Source of the DNA: an uncultured Mobiluncus sp.
GTDB taxonomy: Bacteria > Actinomycetota > Actinomycetes > Actinomycetales > Actinomycetaceae
Direction of reading: 5' to 3'
Assembly (NCBI RefSeq): GCF_943914685.1
Contig: NZ_CALUCZ010000006.1
Coordinates: 1 to 64,000, forward strand
DNA: 64,000 nucleotides
A program made the translations under genes and the position numbers. This document shows, one piece after another, positions 52,269 to 62,059 of this stretch (its first letter is position 1; every line of letters starts with the position of its first letter). Below the pieces are notes generated by a model. The model was not told the origin of the DNA. It did not search any database and saw only the letters and a list, made by a program, of their open reading frames with translations.

Positions 52269-52319
52269 CCGCAGGTTGCGATGAATGTGGGTCGGCGAAC
52301 CTTTCCAGGCTGCTAACCG

Positions 52320-54113
52320 CTACATACGGAAACCCTCGGAAAGCCGCTCCAGAACGGACTGACGCACCTTACGGCGTTGAATCTTTCCGAGTTCGTTATG
52401 CGCCAGCTGCTCCGGGAAAGAGACTGAACGTGGGATTGCGTAACGGGGGAGGGTATCAGAAACCCAAGCCCGAATCTTGTCCAAATTGAGGCTCGCTCCC
52501 GGATTGAGCACCACCGCCGCGTGTACCTGTTCACCCCGGGCGGGGTCAGCTTGATCGGGAATGCCGACCACGGCGACTTCTGCGACCTGGGGCATTGTGG
52601 CTATGGCCGCCTCCACCACTGAGGGGTAAACGTTAAAACCGGAAATGATGATGAGTTCTTTGCGCCGGTCGCTCATCTTCAGGAACCCGTCATGTTCCTC
52701 GACCAAGTCGCCGGTACGCAACCAATGATCCGGGGTGAACAGCAAATCGGTTTCTACCTGGTCGCGCCAATACCCCGGCGAGCACCCCGGTCCTTTCACA
52801 ATGAGTTCTCCCACCTCGCCGGGCTCGACATCAACGAGAGTGTCCGGATCAATGACCCGCACTTGGATAGAGGGGAACACGATGCCCATATAACCAAGTT
52901 TGCGTTCGGGGCTCATGGGAGAACCCAGTACCGTCGGCGAAGTCTCCGTCATTCCGTAGCCCTCGATGATATAGCCGGAAGTGGCTTTTTCCCAGCGTTT
53001 GGCGACTTCCTGGGTCAGCGGCATCGCCCCGGAAATGGCGTATTTAAATGTTGATAAATCTATTTTCGGGTTTTCCTCGGCGGCTTTCGCGAGGCGGTCA
53101 AAAATCGGAGGCACCCCCACGATGAACGTGCCCGGACGTCGGCGTTGGGCAGCCAGGGCTGCCCGGGTGCTGAATTTCGGGAACAACACGGCGGTGGCTC
53201 CCAAACCTATCGCCCCGTTCAGGGACAGGGTCAAACCAAAGGCGTGGAAAAACGGCAGAACGCAGAACCAGGTTTCCTTGCCGGGGCGCAGCTTGGTCAC
53301 CCAGGTTGTATTGGCAAACAAGTTCGACACCAAGTTCCGGTTGGTCAAAATGACCGCTTTCGGTTTGCCAGTGGTGCCACCCGTATGCAGCATTACGGCG
53401 GGGACATCGGGGTCGACGCGCACAATGCGGTTATGTGGTTTCTGCTTTTCCAGCAGCGTATCGTAGTCGGGCAAATCCTTGGCCTGCGGGTCGCAGAGCT
53501 GATTGTAAAGGTCTTTCGCTTTCTTAATCGGCAGGTGCAAGGCAAAACGCAACCGACGCGGCAAAGCCGCAGAAACATCGAGGGAAATAACTTCGGTGTC
53601 CATGTCGCGCACCAGCTCGGTGGTGCTTACGGCGCTCTTTTGCCACACAAAGACCAATTTCGATTCCGCGTTTTCGATTTGCCACTTCAGCTCCGCCGGG
53701 GCAGCTAAGGGGTTGTGCAGCACGCACACCACTCCCAACTGCAGGCAGGAATAGAGCAGATAGACGAACTGCGGACAGTTCGGAGCCACGATGGAAACCC
53801 GGTCGCCGCGCCTGACGCCGTGCTCAAGCAGCAGCGCCGAGGTACGTTGCACGTTTTCACCCAGCTGCCGATATGTCGTGGTAGCGCCGAAAAAATCCAA
53901 GGCGATGCGGCGCGGATATTTATTGGACTGAGTGCGCAGCACGTCAATCAGCAGCTGATCGGTGACGGGAATCTGGGCGGGAACGTCGGGATTATAGAGC
54001 AGGCGCATTCGTTTGGTCAGCTCGGAATCCTCCTCGGGCGGGGTATGCACGTACCTGGGCAGGTGAATCCCCGCGGCGGGAGCAAGTTCCAGCAAATCCA
54101 CTGTTTCAGTCAT
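52320..54113 (-). CDS. Long-chain fatty acid-CoA ligase / AMP-dependent synthetase
   Basis: Adenylate-forming enzyme of 597 residues that activates a carboxylic acid, most likely a fatty acid, with ATP and CoA. Motifs: MLHTGGTTGKPKAV (P-loop, A3), PFFHAFGLT, EGYGMTETSP (A5), WLRTGDLVEEHDGFLKMSDRRKELI (A7-A8) and the final Lys in ELGKIQRRKVRQ (A10). The N-terminal 35 residues before the ligase fold are longer than usual. The specific acyl chain cannot be told. It lies downstream of serA on the same strand across a 255-bp gap with no recognised gene. Confidence 0.9.
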   Translation of the reverse strand: MTETVDLLELAPAAGIHLPRYVHTPPEEDSELTKRMRLLYNPDVPAQIPVTDQLLIDVLRTQSNKYPRRIALDFFGATTTYRQLGENVQRTSALLLEHGVRRGDRVSIVAPNCPQFVYLLYSCLQLGVVCVLHNPLAAPAELKWQIENAESKLVFVWQKSAVSTTELVRDMDTEVISLDVSAALPRRLRFALHLPIKKAKDLYNQLCDPQAKDLPDYDTLLEKQKPHNRIVRVDPDVPAVMLHTGGTTGKPKAVILTNRNLVSNLFANTTWVTKLRPGKETWFCVLPFFHAFGLTLSLNGAIGLGATAVLFPKFSTRAALAAQRRRPGTFIVGVPPIFDRLAKAAEENPKIDLSTFKYAISGAMPLTQEVAKRWEKATSGYIIEGYGMTETSPTVLGSPMSPERKLGYMGIVFPSIQVRVIDPDTLVDVEPGEVGELIVKGPGCSPGYWRDQVETDLLFTPDHWLRTGDLVEEHDGFLKMSDRRKELIIISGFNVYPSVVEAAIATMPQVAEVAVVGIPDQADPARGEQVHAAVVLNPGASLNLDKIRAWVSDTLPRYAIPRSVSFPEQLAHNELGKIQRRKVRQSVLERLSEGFRM

Positions 54114-54368
54114 ACGTCCACCCTAACGCAAACTTGCCGGTCAAATCCTTTTCACCAGGAATTTGTCCGGTAAAACCGGCGCCCCCAGTGGCGGGCAAAC
54201 CAGTGAAAGGTCGGCGGAAACCTAGTGACAGCCCAACAAAGGCCCAGCGAAAGCTCGGCAAAATCCCGGTGCGGCGAAACTCCTGCCATGAAAACGGCTC
54301 TTGCCCCGGCACCCCGGCGCCACAAAGACACGCCTGACCCCCGGCCTTTTCCGGTCCGTCAAAATCAG
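54114..54368. other. GC-rich spacer between serA and the acyl-CoA ligase gene
   Basis: 255 bp, rich in short GGC, CCGG and AAA units. Frames run through it on both strands but none has a start site or family similarity. No tidy terminator found; on the minus strand TAGGGT lies 6 nt before the ligase ATG. Confidence 0.35.
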
Positions 54369-55610
54369 TTAGTTGACCGCAGTCTCTTCGTCTCGAACGA
54401 AACCCTCTATCGGAATGCAACGCAGGGACAGTGTGGATTCAAATTTAGAGATTTCGTCGAGCGCCGCCTTGGGCATCTCGGAGGAAATATCGCCGATAAC
54501 GTAACCGACTTCACCGTTGGTGCCCAGAACCTGGCCTTCGATGTTCACCCCGGCATCAGAGAACAACTGGTTGATTTTTGCCATCACGCCGGGGATATTC
54601 TTGTGAATCAAAGTGATGCGGTACTTGGTATTGCCAGTCGGTTCCAGGCTCAGGTTCGGCATATTTACACTCATCACGGTTTCGCCGGACTGCAGGTAGG
54701 TACAGAGCTTTCCAGCCACGAACCAGCCGATGTCCTCCTGGGCCTCCAGAGTGGAACCGCCGATGTGCGGGGTGAGGATAGTGTTTTCTTTACCCATAAT
54801 CGGGGAGTGGAACTCCTCGCCATTTTTGCGCGGTTCATCAGGGAACACGTCAATGGCGCAGCCCCCAATCTGGCCCGAATCCAAAGCCTCGGCCAAGTCA
54901 TCGAGGTTGACGACGAAACCGCGGGACAAGTTCAACAGTTTCGCCCCGGGCTTCATCTGAGCCATCTGTACCTTGGTGAACATATTTTCGTTAGAGGCGC
55001 GCCCGTCCACGTGCAGGGACACAAAATCGGCGCCCTGCAAAGCCTCCTCCAGGGAGTTGCACTGTTTCGCGTTGCCGATGGGCAGCTTCTTGGCCAAGTC
55101 GTAGAACTGGACTTTCATGCCCATAGCTTCAGCCAGGATAGACAGCTGGGTACCGGTCGAAGAGTAGCCGATAATCCCCAGGGTCTTGCCTCGCACCTCG
55201 TGGGAGCCTTTGGCAGTCTTTTGCCAATCGGCATTTTGCAGGTGGGAGTTGCGTACCGGCAGCTGGCGAGCCAGCGCAATAATCTCGGCGATAGCCAGTT
55301 CCGCCACGGAACGTGTGTTGGAGTAAGGGGCGTTGAATACTGCCACCCCGTGTTTTGCCGCTTCTGGCAGGTCGATTTGGTTCGTGCCAATCGTGAAAGT
55401 CCCCGCGCAGACCAAGTCCGGGCATTCATCGAAAACCCGCTTGCTGAGGTTCGTTTTGGAGCGAATCCCGACCATTTGATAGCCCTGCAGGGCCTTGATT
55501 AGGTCATTTTCGTCCAAAGCGCCGTCTACCCGGTCGACTTGGACATTTGCGTCGCTAAATACTTTGTTCGCGACTTCGTGGGGGTTTTCAAGCAGCAGTA
55601 TCTTCGTCAT
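54369..55610 (-). CDS. serA: D-3-phosphoglycerate dehydrogenase
   Basis: First enzyme of serine synthesis, 413 residues of the E. coli-like type with a C-terminal ACT domain (about 335-413). Substrate and catalytic residues are in place: Arg in LSRGFVVN, Glu in DVFPDEP, His in LTPHIGGST. The NAD-binding loop reads GYSSTG (148-153): Ser150 replaces the second Gly of GxGxxG (E. coli GYGHIG), which could alter cofactor binding. The ACT domain may mediate serine feedback. It lies 68 bp downstream of helD on the same strand. Confidence 0.94.
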   Translation of the reverse strand: MTKILLLENPHEVANKVFSDANVQVDRVDGALDENDLIKALQGYQMVGIRSKTNLSKRVFDECPDLVCAGTFTIGTNQIDLPEAAKHGVAVFNAPYSNTRSVAELAIAEIIALARQLPVRNSHLQNADWQKTAKGSHEVRGKTLGIIGYSSTGTQLSILAEAMGMKVQFYDLAKKLPIGNAKQCNSLEEALQGADFVSLHVDGRASNENMFTKVQMAQMKPGAKLLNLSRGFVVNLDDLAEALDSGQIGGCAIDVFPDEPRKNGEEFHSPIMGKENTILTPHIGGSTLEAQEDIGWFVAGKLCTYLQSGETVMSVNMPNLSLEPTGNTKYRITLIHKNIPGVMAKINQLFSDAGVNIEGQVLGTNGEVGYVIGDISSEMPKAALDEISKFESTLSLRCIPIEGFVRDEETAVN

Positions 55611-55678
55611 GGCACCACTTTAGACCAAAAGGGCGCGGTGCTGAAATCCCTCATCAGGGACAGTCTCGCGGATTATCG

Positions 55679-58087
55679 TCAATTCTCAGTGGCGGGAAAG
55701 TCCATTCCCGCGGGTAAATCGCTGGCCAAGATATGCATTCGTTTCGTGCAGCGTGTCATCGCTACGTACAGGTCCCCGGCTGACTGGCCGGCGATAACGG
55801 CGGGCTCCACCAAGATAACCGTGTCAAACTCCAGCCCTTTCGCGGCTCGCGAATCCAGGCAACATACCTGGTCAGCTACGACATCGGCGGTTTCTAAGCC
55901 CAAAGTCCCCGCCAGGTATGAATGCGCCGCGGCGGGGACGATAATCGCCAGCTTGCCGACCCCCGGTCCGACTTCCGCTTCCAAACGCGCTGTTTCCGCC
56001 TGGAGGGTTTCTCTGAGAACGGGCACAAGGTTCCCCGCCCCGGACACTGGTTCCTCCAGGTTGGCCCGTGGCTCGCCCTTGAGACGGGTAAACGCCAAGG
56101 CACCCGCCACGTCCCGGGCTGACCGCAACGGCACTACCGCGCTCTCGGGACTGGCCGCCAGCACCTTTTGCGCCAAATCCATCACGGCCCGCGGGGTGCG
56201 GTAGTTGATGGTGAGCTGCTCCATCACCGGAGCGGCGCGCATGGCGGGACCCAGCAGAGTTTGCCACGACGGTGTGCTCGACCAGCTGTGCGACGCTTGG
56301 TTCACGTCCCCGACCACGGTGAATGACCGGGAAGGGCACCGGCGTAGCAGCAGATGCCAGTCCATCGGGGAAAGCTCTTGGGCCTCGTCCACGACCACGT
56401 GCCCGTACGCCCAAGACCGATCCGAGCGGGCGCGCTGAGCCAGGGGAGACAGGCTCACTTCCCCGCGGGTTGACCGCGCCAAGAGCCGCGCGTTGATGAG
56501 CCCTCCGCCCAAATCCATCGCTTCGATAGCCTCGGCCGCTCGCTCGATTTCACGCTGTTCGCGGGCGCGACGCTGCGCTGCCGAATCCGTCAGCCCCGGC
56601 AACGGCCCCAGCAGCTCTGCCAGTTCATCTAAAATCGGCACGTCAGCGTCCGTGAAAGGGCTGGTCTTGGGCCGCTGCAGCACGGCGAGTTCCTCCGGGT
56701 TAAAAATGCCCGAGGCGATACGGCGCAAATAATCCGGGTAGGCGTAGAGGCGCGCCAGTAAATCGGGGGCAGACGCGGGCAGATAGCAGCGGTTGACCGC
56801 CCGACGTACCTGGGCAGAGCCGCGGATTTCCTCGGTCATCCACTCCATATCCTCTTTGGTGGGGGTTTGCCCGGCATAGAGCTTCGTCAACTCGCGGACC
56901 AGGAATTTGGCGTAGGTGGCCCAGTGCTGATTGTGGGTGGAACCACCGTGCGAACCGGCTTCCATCGCCTCCCGAACCAAGGCGGCGCTCAGATTCAGTT
57001 GGACGTGGTCCAACTGCAGGACCTGGTCCTCCCGCGGAGGGCGTTTCAAATCGGCTACGGCCGCGGCGGCGACTTTAATCCAGCGGGTGTCGCCCTTCAA
57101 GGCGCGCAGCTCCGGACGTTCCGCGACGGTGTGCACGCCGGGGAAACATTCCCCGATAGTCAGACTGACCACTCCGGTTTCACCCAAGGCGGGAAGCACC
57201 CGCTCAATGTAACGCAAAAACGTGTGGTTGGGGCCAATGACCAACACCCCTTGAGAATTCAGTAAATCCCGGTGAGCATAGAGCAGGTAGGCGGCCCGGT
57301 GCAGTGCCACAGCCGTCTTGCCGGTGCCGGGTCCGCCCTGCACCACCAAAAAAGCGTTCAGATCGGAACGAATCACCCGGTCTTGTTCGGCCTGAATAGT
57401 CGAGACGATGTCGGACATCTGGCCGCTGCGCGCTTGTGACAGCGCCGCCATCAAAGCACCCTCACCCTGCAGCGTCGCTGTCTGCGCGGCATCGGTGTCG
57501 GCGGCGGAAGTCAACAGTTCGTCCTCCACGCCCACCACTTCGCGCAAACTGGTGGCTACGTGCCGCCGCTTCCACACTCCCATCGGGGCTACCGCCGTAG
57601 CTTGGTAGAACGGTTGGGCGACTTTCGCTCGCCAATCCACCAACAGTTGGCGGGACACGCCCTCACCAGGTTTTTCCGCAAGTTTTTCCGGCGTAGCCGG
57701 TGTCTCCAAAGGGTCCGCGGGAGAGTCCGGGGACGAGGACAGTGCCGGGGAGGGGGGAAGAACCGGAGCCTCCGCATCGGTGGCGTCAAAGTCTCGCAAA
57801 CCGACGCGGCCGATGTGGAAACTCGTTCCGTCCTCTAGGTCTAAACCGCCAAAGACCAGGCGATTTTCCACGCTCTCCAGGCGGGTGGCTTCGTCTCCGT
57901 AATGCGCCGCCAAGGCGTCGCGGTCGGCCCTAGCAGAGGGGTTAGAACTCATTTCCGCAGCGACCTCGTCCTGTCGCCGGCGGTAATAGACTCGCAGTTC
58001 ATCGAGGGTTTTATAGGCGCGGTCAACGAAAGCTTGTTCCTTGGCAATCTCGGATTGCCAGGACGACGGCACCGTTGCGTCAGCCAA
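55679..58087 (-). CDS. helD: HelD-like RNA polymerase-recycling ATPase
   Basis: An 802-residue UvrD-like superfamily 1 protein of the HelD group, which pries stalled RNA polymerase from DNA; related HelR proteins give rifampicin tolerance in some actinobacteria. A long coiled N-terminal arm (residues 10-80), a Pro/Ser-rich insert (115-150), Walker A VQGGPGTGKTAVALH, Walker B VVVDEAQELSPMDW, QASHSW and the late VAMTRCTKRMHIL motif are seen. The N-terminal arm and central insert set it apart from UvrD or PcrA. It is divergent from the PAC2 gene. Confidence 0.9.
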   Translation of the reverse strand: MADATVPSSWQSEIAKEQAFVDRAYKTLDELRVYYRRRQDEVAAEMSSNPSARADRDALAAHYGDEATRLESVENRLVFGGLDLEDGTSFHIGRVGLRDFDATDAEAPVLPPSPALSSSPDSPADPLETPATPEKLAEKPGEGVSRQLLVDWRAKVAQPFYQATAVAPMGVWKRRHVATSLREVVGVEDELLTSAADTDAAQTATLQGEGALMAALSQARSGQMSDIVSTIQAEQDRVIRSDLNAFLVVQGGPGTGKTAVALHRAAYLLYAHRDLLNSQGVLVIGPNHTFLRYIERVLPALGETGVVSLTIGECFPGVHTVAERPELRALKGDTRWIKVAAAAVADLKRPPREDQVLQLDHVQLNLSAALVREAMEAGSHGGSTHNQHWATYAKFLVRELTKLYAGQTPTKEDMEWMTEEIRGSAQVRRAVNRCYLPASAPDLLARLYAYPDYLRRIASGIFNPEELAVLQRPKTSPFTDADVPILDELAELLGPLPGLTDSAAQRRAREQREIERAAEAIEAMDLGGGLINARLLARSTRGEVSLSPLAQRARSDRSWAYGHVVVDEAQELSPMDWHLLLRRCPSRSFTVVGDVNQASHSWSSTPSWQTLLGPAMRAAPVMEQLTINYRTPRAVMDLAQKVLAASPESAVVPLRSARDVAGALAFTRLKGEPRANLEEPVSGAGNLVPVLRETLQAETARLEAEVGPGVGKLAIIVPAAAHSYLAGTLGLETADVVADQVCCLDSRAAKGLEFDTVILVEPAVIAGQSAGDLYVAMTRCTKRMHILASDLPAGMDFPATEN

Positions 58088-58202
58088 TTTATCTCTCCTC
58101 AGGGCATCAAAAGGGTAATCAATTATGCCCCAAAAGATTTACCGGGAGCGAATTGGGGAAAAGTCTTGATAACATTTAGGGGTTGAACTTTTCGAGGGAA
58201 AA

Positions 58203-59252
58203 ATGGACGCAGACAAATTTGATACCTTATTAGCGCCCGGCGCGGACCTGAGTGGCCACGCCGACGTTATGCTACATCACCTCAACGGGGCGATGGACGC
58301 CGGGCATTCCGGGCGGGGTATGCTGGAGAACCTGATAGAAGCCCTCCCACATCAGACCATTGCGACCTTTAACTCCGATAAGTTGGTGGATTTTCGTTCC
58401 CATCGACCTTGGCTGAGTTTTTCGGACTGGAAGTTTACCGAAGTGGAGATGCCCGAAATTCGCCTGGAATTGCTCAGCGACGACAACGACCGGAATTTCT
58501 TGGTGCTACACGGGCCGGAACCGGACGCCCAATGGAATCTGTTTTTGGAAACTATCCAGGAAATCGCCCGGCGCTTGGGAGTGCACCAGACGGTAGGCGT
58601 GACCGGAATGCCGGCGGGAGTGCCCCATACTCGGCCCACCCCGGTGCATATGCACGGAGCGCGTTCGGAAAGTTTGCCCAAACAGCCCAAGATGGTCGGT
58701 GAGATGATTTTGCCGGCGGGAATGGATCAGCTCATCGAATTCACCCTGGGACAAGCCGGTCTGGATACGGTGGGGATAATCGCGGCGGTGCCGTATTATC
58801 TGGCAGAAGGAGACTACCCGCCGGCGGCCGCGGCGCTGATGTCCGCGGTGGCCGCCAAGACCGGTCTGGCACTGCCGGTGGGAGACATCGAAGCCGCCTC
58901 CACCCTCACTTTGGGACAAATCAACCAGATGGTGGAGCAGTCTGAGGAAGCTGAACACATCGTCGAGATTCTGGAACAGCACTTTGACGAAGCCGAGCCG
59001 ATGGCGATTATTGAGACTCCCGAAGAACCGCTGCCCACCGCCGAAGAACTCGGGGCGCGTCTCGAAGAATTTTTGAAGCGCACGGATCGATTGAATCGCG
59101 GGGCGAAACTTTCAAATCTTGACGAAGAATTACCTCCAGTAGGCGATGCTTCCGGGATTTCTTCCCTGCGTGACACGCCCTACGAAAAGCGCAATATCGA
59201 ACAGTTCCGGCCTCGCCGGGGTCGGCACCGCCGCGACACCCCGGAGGATTAA
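58203..59252 (+). CDS. PAC2-family protein
   Basis: A 349-residue protein with the PAC2 fold (proteasome assembly chaperone 2-like), common in actinobacteria and of unknown role there. Recognisable parts are LVDFRSHRPWLSFSDWKFTEVEMPEIRLELL, LHGPEPDAQWNLFLETI, GVTGMPAGVPHTRPTPVHMHG and the TVGIIAAVPYYLAEGDYPPAAAALM region. The C-terminal 70 residues are acidic, then basic and likely disordered. GAGGGAAAA precedes the ATG. It is convergent with the following gene. Confidence 0.88.
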   Translation: MDADKFDTLLAPGADLSGHADVMLHHLNGAMDAGHSGRGMLENLIEALPHQTIATFNSDKLVDFRSHRPWLSFSDWKFTEVEMPEIRLELLSDDNDRNFLVLHGPEPDAQWNLFLETIQEIARRLGVHQTVGVTGMPAGVPHTRPTPVHMHGARSESLPKQPKMVGEMILPAGMDQLIEFTLGQAGLDTVGIIAAVPYYLAEGDYPPAAAALMSAVAAKTGLALPVGDIEAASTLTLGQINQMVEQSEEAEHIVEILEQHFDEAEPMAIIETPEEPLPTAEELGARLEEFLKRTDRLNRGAKLSNLDEELPPVGDASGISSLRDTPYEKRNIEQFRPRRGRHRRDTPED

Positions 59253-59283
59253 CTCTGCCGGAAACCCCTAAAATGCCGGACGA

Positions 59284-60594
59284 CTAGCGGGTCCAGCCGC
59301 CCAGCGGCTGATCGCCGGAGGGGGCTTCGTAAACCGGGAACATAATGTCGGGATTGATGAAACCGAGCCACGCCACAGCCAGCCCGGCCAGCAAAGCAAT
59401 GCACAGCCAACCGATGCCGGGGCCAACCAGGTTCGAGCGATTCCCCGGATCCGTGCCCACTCCCACCAGGTTTACCCGCGAGGGGTTCATCGGGTAGTAC
59501 CAGGCCTGGGGGCCTTGGGAGGCAACCTCATCGAGGCTGTTCTCTTCGCTACCGAGTTCCGCCCGGTTAGCTTCCTCAATCCGGGCTCGTGCCGTGGCGC
59601 GTTCAAAGGCTTCGCGCTGCGCCAACAGTTCCGCCTCGCGCTTCAGACGGGCTTTTTCCGCAGCGGCGCGCACTTTCGGGGGGCGCGGATCGAAACGAGG
59701 ATCGTTTGGGGGTAGGGCGGTAATCTTTACGGTCGTGGGCCCTTGTGGAGTGTGCAGTTCGGAAACTGCCGTATGGGGTCGAGCCTGGTTTTGGGGGATT
59801 GCCGGAGTGACCCGCCACACCCCTTTCGCTTCTTCCTCCAGTTGGGTTCGCACCAGTTTCTGGAGCAGCAGGCTGGTGCGGCGTTGGAAGCCGGGAATCC
59901 GGACTTTTCCGTACTGTGCCGGCATTCCCAGCGGCGCCCACATGAGGGACACTTCGAAACCGCCGGGGTGCCCGGCATGACCGCTGATACGCCGAATTCC
60001 GCTGATTGACGCCGGTACGGTGGCGGGGTTGGACGCCACCCGCACCCACACTCTGACAGCTTGCCCAAAACGCAGGAGGCCGTAGAGCGCGGCGAAAGCA
60101 AAGAACAGTATTGTGGGTGGAAACAGCAGCACGAAATAGGGGTCGGAGTTCGTGACAAGTTCTAAGTTGACCAGGCAGGTACCCGTCATGATGAACTGCG
60201 CGACCAGGAGCAGAACCGCGTTGATGATGGTTTCAGTGTTCCAGGAGTGAGAGTTTTCGAACCGAATGTCGTGCGAATCGACGACAGAAACCCAGGCCGG
60301 CAGCGGGATATGGTTGCGGGCGCAGGTCCGAGCCCGACCGATGTGGAGGTCTTCGGGGTTCAACGTTACGTAGTAGTAAGTGTTGGTTTCGTCGGGGTCC
60401 TGAGAAGGCAGGAGCACGGTGACCTCGTAAGGCAGGGAGCGCATGGTGTCCTTCTCAGTGAGGGGCTCGACTTCTTTGATATAAGCCTGGATACGGTAAC
60501 GTTCTACGCTGCTCTGAGGGCGCGCTCGATATATGAGAATCGCAGCTAATACCAGCGCCACAATCCACCACAGACCAATGATTAACGCTTGCAT
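59284..60594 (-). CDS. Hypothetical membrane protein
   Basis: A 436-residue protein that I do not recognise. One N-terminal helix (3-22), two more around 125-145 and 155-180, and a last helix near 395-415; between 190 and 300 lies a soluble part with PGFQRRTSLLLQKLVRTQLEEEAKG, and about 315-350 is a charged helix (KVRAAAEKARLKREAELLAQREAFERATARARIEEANRAE). A regular topology with large cytoplasmic part is likely. It is divergent from the DUF3040 gene and converges with the PAC2 gene. Confidence 0.6.
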   Translation of the reverse strand: MQALIIGLWWIVALVLAAILIYRARPQSSVERYRIQAYIKEVEPLTEKDTMRSLPYEVTVLLPSQDPDETNTYYYVTLNPEDLHIGRARTCARNHIPLPAWVSVVDSHDIRFENSHSWNTETIINAVLLLVAQFIMTGTCLVNLELVTNSDPYFVLLFPPTILFFAFAALYGLLRFGQAVRVWVRVASNPATVPASISGIRRISGHAGHPGGFEVSLMWAPLGMPAQYGKVRIPGFQRRTSLLLQKLVRTQLEEEAKGVWRVTPAIPQNQARPHTAVSELHTPQGPTTVKITALPPNDPRFDPRPPKVRAAAEKARLKREAELLAQREAFERATARARIEEANRAELGSEENSLDEVASQGPQAWYYPMNPSRVNLVGVGTDPGNRSNLVGPGIGWLCIALLAGLAVAWLGFINPDIMFPVYEAPSGDQPLGGWTR

Positions 60595-60758
60595 AACACA
60601 ATTAAACCAGTAAAAAGTGCTGTTTATCGGGTTTCGGAGGATTCGTGTGCCGGCCGATGTGGCGCGATGAGGGTAAAAGCAGGTAAACTGGTTTGTGTTA
60701 ACACATTCGTTTTGGTTTTGGGGTGTTTTCCTCGGCCGCGCATTGAAAGGACATGGTC

Positions 60759-61178
60759 ATGGCACTGTCAGACTATGAGAAGCAAGTCCTGGCGCAGATG
60801 GAGGCTCAGCTCCACAACGAAGATCCCAAAATGGCCGATAGGATGCGCCAGACTTCCACTAAGGTAGGCGGGCCCACAGCTAGCCGTCCGCGGCGGGTTG
60901 CTTTCGGGGTCGTTTTGGTTCTGATTGGGGCAGTAGTCCTGATCGGAGGGCTCATCGCCACGCCTTACCTGAAAGGTATGGAATTCTTGGGTACCGCTAT
61001 TGGGGTGCTGGGGTTTGTCGTTATCGTCCTGGGGGTTCTGAAAATTTTTGGGGTTGGCTCAAAGTCTTCTGCCTCGAAACCGGCTCCTCGCACCCAACCT
61101 GCTGGTGCGTCAGCTGCGCACGGGTCCTTTATGGATCGTCAAAACGAGCGGTGGGATCGCCGCCAGCACGGCGAGTGA
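60759..61178 (+). CDS. DUF3040 membrane protein
   Basis: A 139-residue actinobacterial protein of family DUF3040. MALSDYEKQVLAQMEAQLHNEDP is the characteristic N-terminus, followed by two adjacent membrane helices (about 47-67 and 75-95) and a Ser/Ala-rich tail. Function unknown; the gene typically stands just before the mraZ-led division cluster, as here. ATG 60759 is preferred to the ATG two codons earlier for its AAAGGAC spacing and family start. A terminator follows. Confidence 0.85.
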   Translation: MALSDYEKQVLAQMEAQLHNEDPKMADRMRQTSTKVGGPTASRPRRVAFGVVLVLIGAVVLIGGLIATPYLKGMEFLGTAIGVLGFVVIVLGVLKIFGVGSKSSASKPAPRTQPAGASAAHGSFMDRQNERWDRRQHGE

Positions 61179-61222
61179 TTCTTTGATTCCTGTCCCGAGT
61201 CTCTGACTCACCTGTTGTTTAT

Positions 61223-61253
61223 CCGGTTACCGATTTCGGTAGCCGGTTTTTTT
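61223..61253 (+). terminator. Terminator after the DUF3040 gene
   Basis: CCGGTTACCGA (61223-61233) pairs with TCGGTAGCCGG (61236-61246) apart from one wobble, followed by seven T. Confidence 0.85.
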
Positions 61254-61382
61254 GTTTCCCCTTTCGCTCTGGACCCACCACGCGAGACATTCGTTGTAAA
61301 AATTCCCTCCACCGAGTAATTCTCTGAATTTTCAATAAATAATTTGCTAAAAATGCAAAATTCATCGCATTTTTGCAGATTT

Positions 61383-61406
61383 GTGGATGAAAGTGGAGTA
61401 AAGTGG
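61383..61406 (+). promoter_or_regulatory. MraZ operator repeats upstream of mraZ
   Basis: GTGG repeats at 61383, 61393 and 61403, exactly 10 bp apart; the second and third are preceded by AAA. This matches the direct-repeat operators by which MraZ represses its own division-cluster promoter. TATAAC (61409-61414) just after may be the -10. Confidence 0.75.
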
Positions 61407-61474
61407 GGTATAACGAAAACCGGAAAGGTATCGAGTCAAAATTCAGCATCACGCTGAGGGTGAAAGGGCAGGAC

Positions 61475-61906
61475 GTGTTCTTAGGGACCTACGAGCCAAA
61501 GCTCGACGACAAGGGTCGCCTGATACTGCCTGCCCGTTTTCGGGAGCAACTCGCAGGCGGAGTCGTTTTGACCAAGGGTCAAGACCACTGCGTTTATGCG
61601 TTTGAGACTGGCGAGTTCCAAACCCTGTATACGGAACTTCGCCAGGCTCCCATCACCCATAAACAGGCGCGGAATTTTTCCCGCGTGCTGCTGTCCGGGG
61701 CGACGGATCAAATTCCGGACAAGCAAGGGCGGATCAATATCCCGCCCGCACTGCGTGAATATGCCGGCTTGGAGCGTGACCTGGCGGTTTTCGGCGCGGG
61801 TTCCCGAGTGGAGATTTGGGACCTGAAGACCTGGAACGAATTCTTGGCTGCCGCCGAGGAGGACTTCTCGGAAGTCTCGGAAGAAATCCTCCCGGGACTG
61901 CTGTGA
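61475..61906 (+). CDS. mraZ: Transcriptional regulator MraZ
   Basis: DNA-binding protein of 143 residues that forms a ring and represses the mra/dcw cluster. Two AbrB-like repeats are seen: FLGTYEPKLDDKGRLILPARFREQL and QIPDKQGRINIPPALREYAGL, each with the DxxGR signature. The GTG at 61475 gives the family N-terminus; the in-frame start at 61403 would begin inside the operator repeats. The upstream GTGG repeats indicate autoregulation. Confidence 0.95.
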   Translation: MFLGTYEPKLDDKGRLILPARFREQLAGGVVLTKGQDHCVYAFETGEFQTLYTELRQAPITHKQARNFSRVLLSGATDQIPDKQGRINIPPALREYAGLERDLAVFGAGSRVEIWDLKTWNEFLAAAEEDFSEVSEEILPGLL

Positions 61907-62059
61907 GGAAACTCGCGGATAACTGCATAAACCCGCGTGGGTTTGGTGTCCTACCGATTCTGAATGCTCTTCCCCGCAGGCAGACACGGTGGGAAACCTG
62001 GCTAACGCGGGAGCCGCTGGGAAAACCAGGGGACGCTCTCAAAAGGAAAAGGAAGAAAC

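Noticed and set aside
54106..54420. Minus-strand frame in the spacer after serA
   Set aside because: Low-complexity GC-rich composition, no ribosome site, and it overlaps the serA end.
54225..55502. Long open frame antisense to serA
   Set aside because: serA on the minus strand has full family motifs; the plus frame has none.
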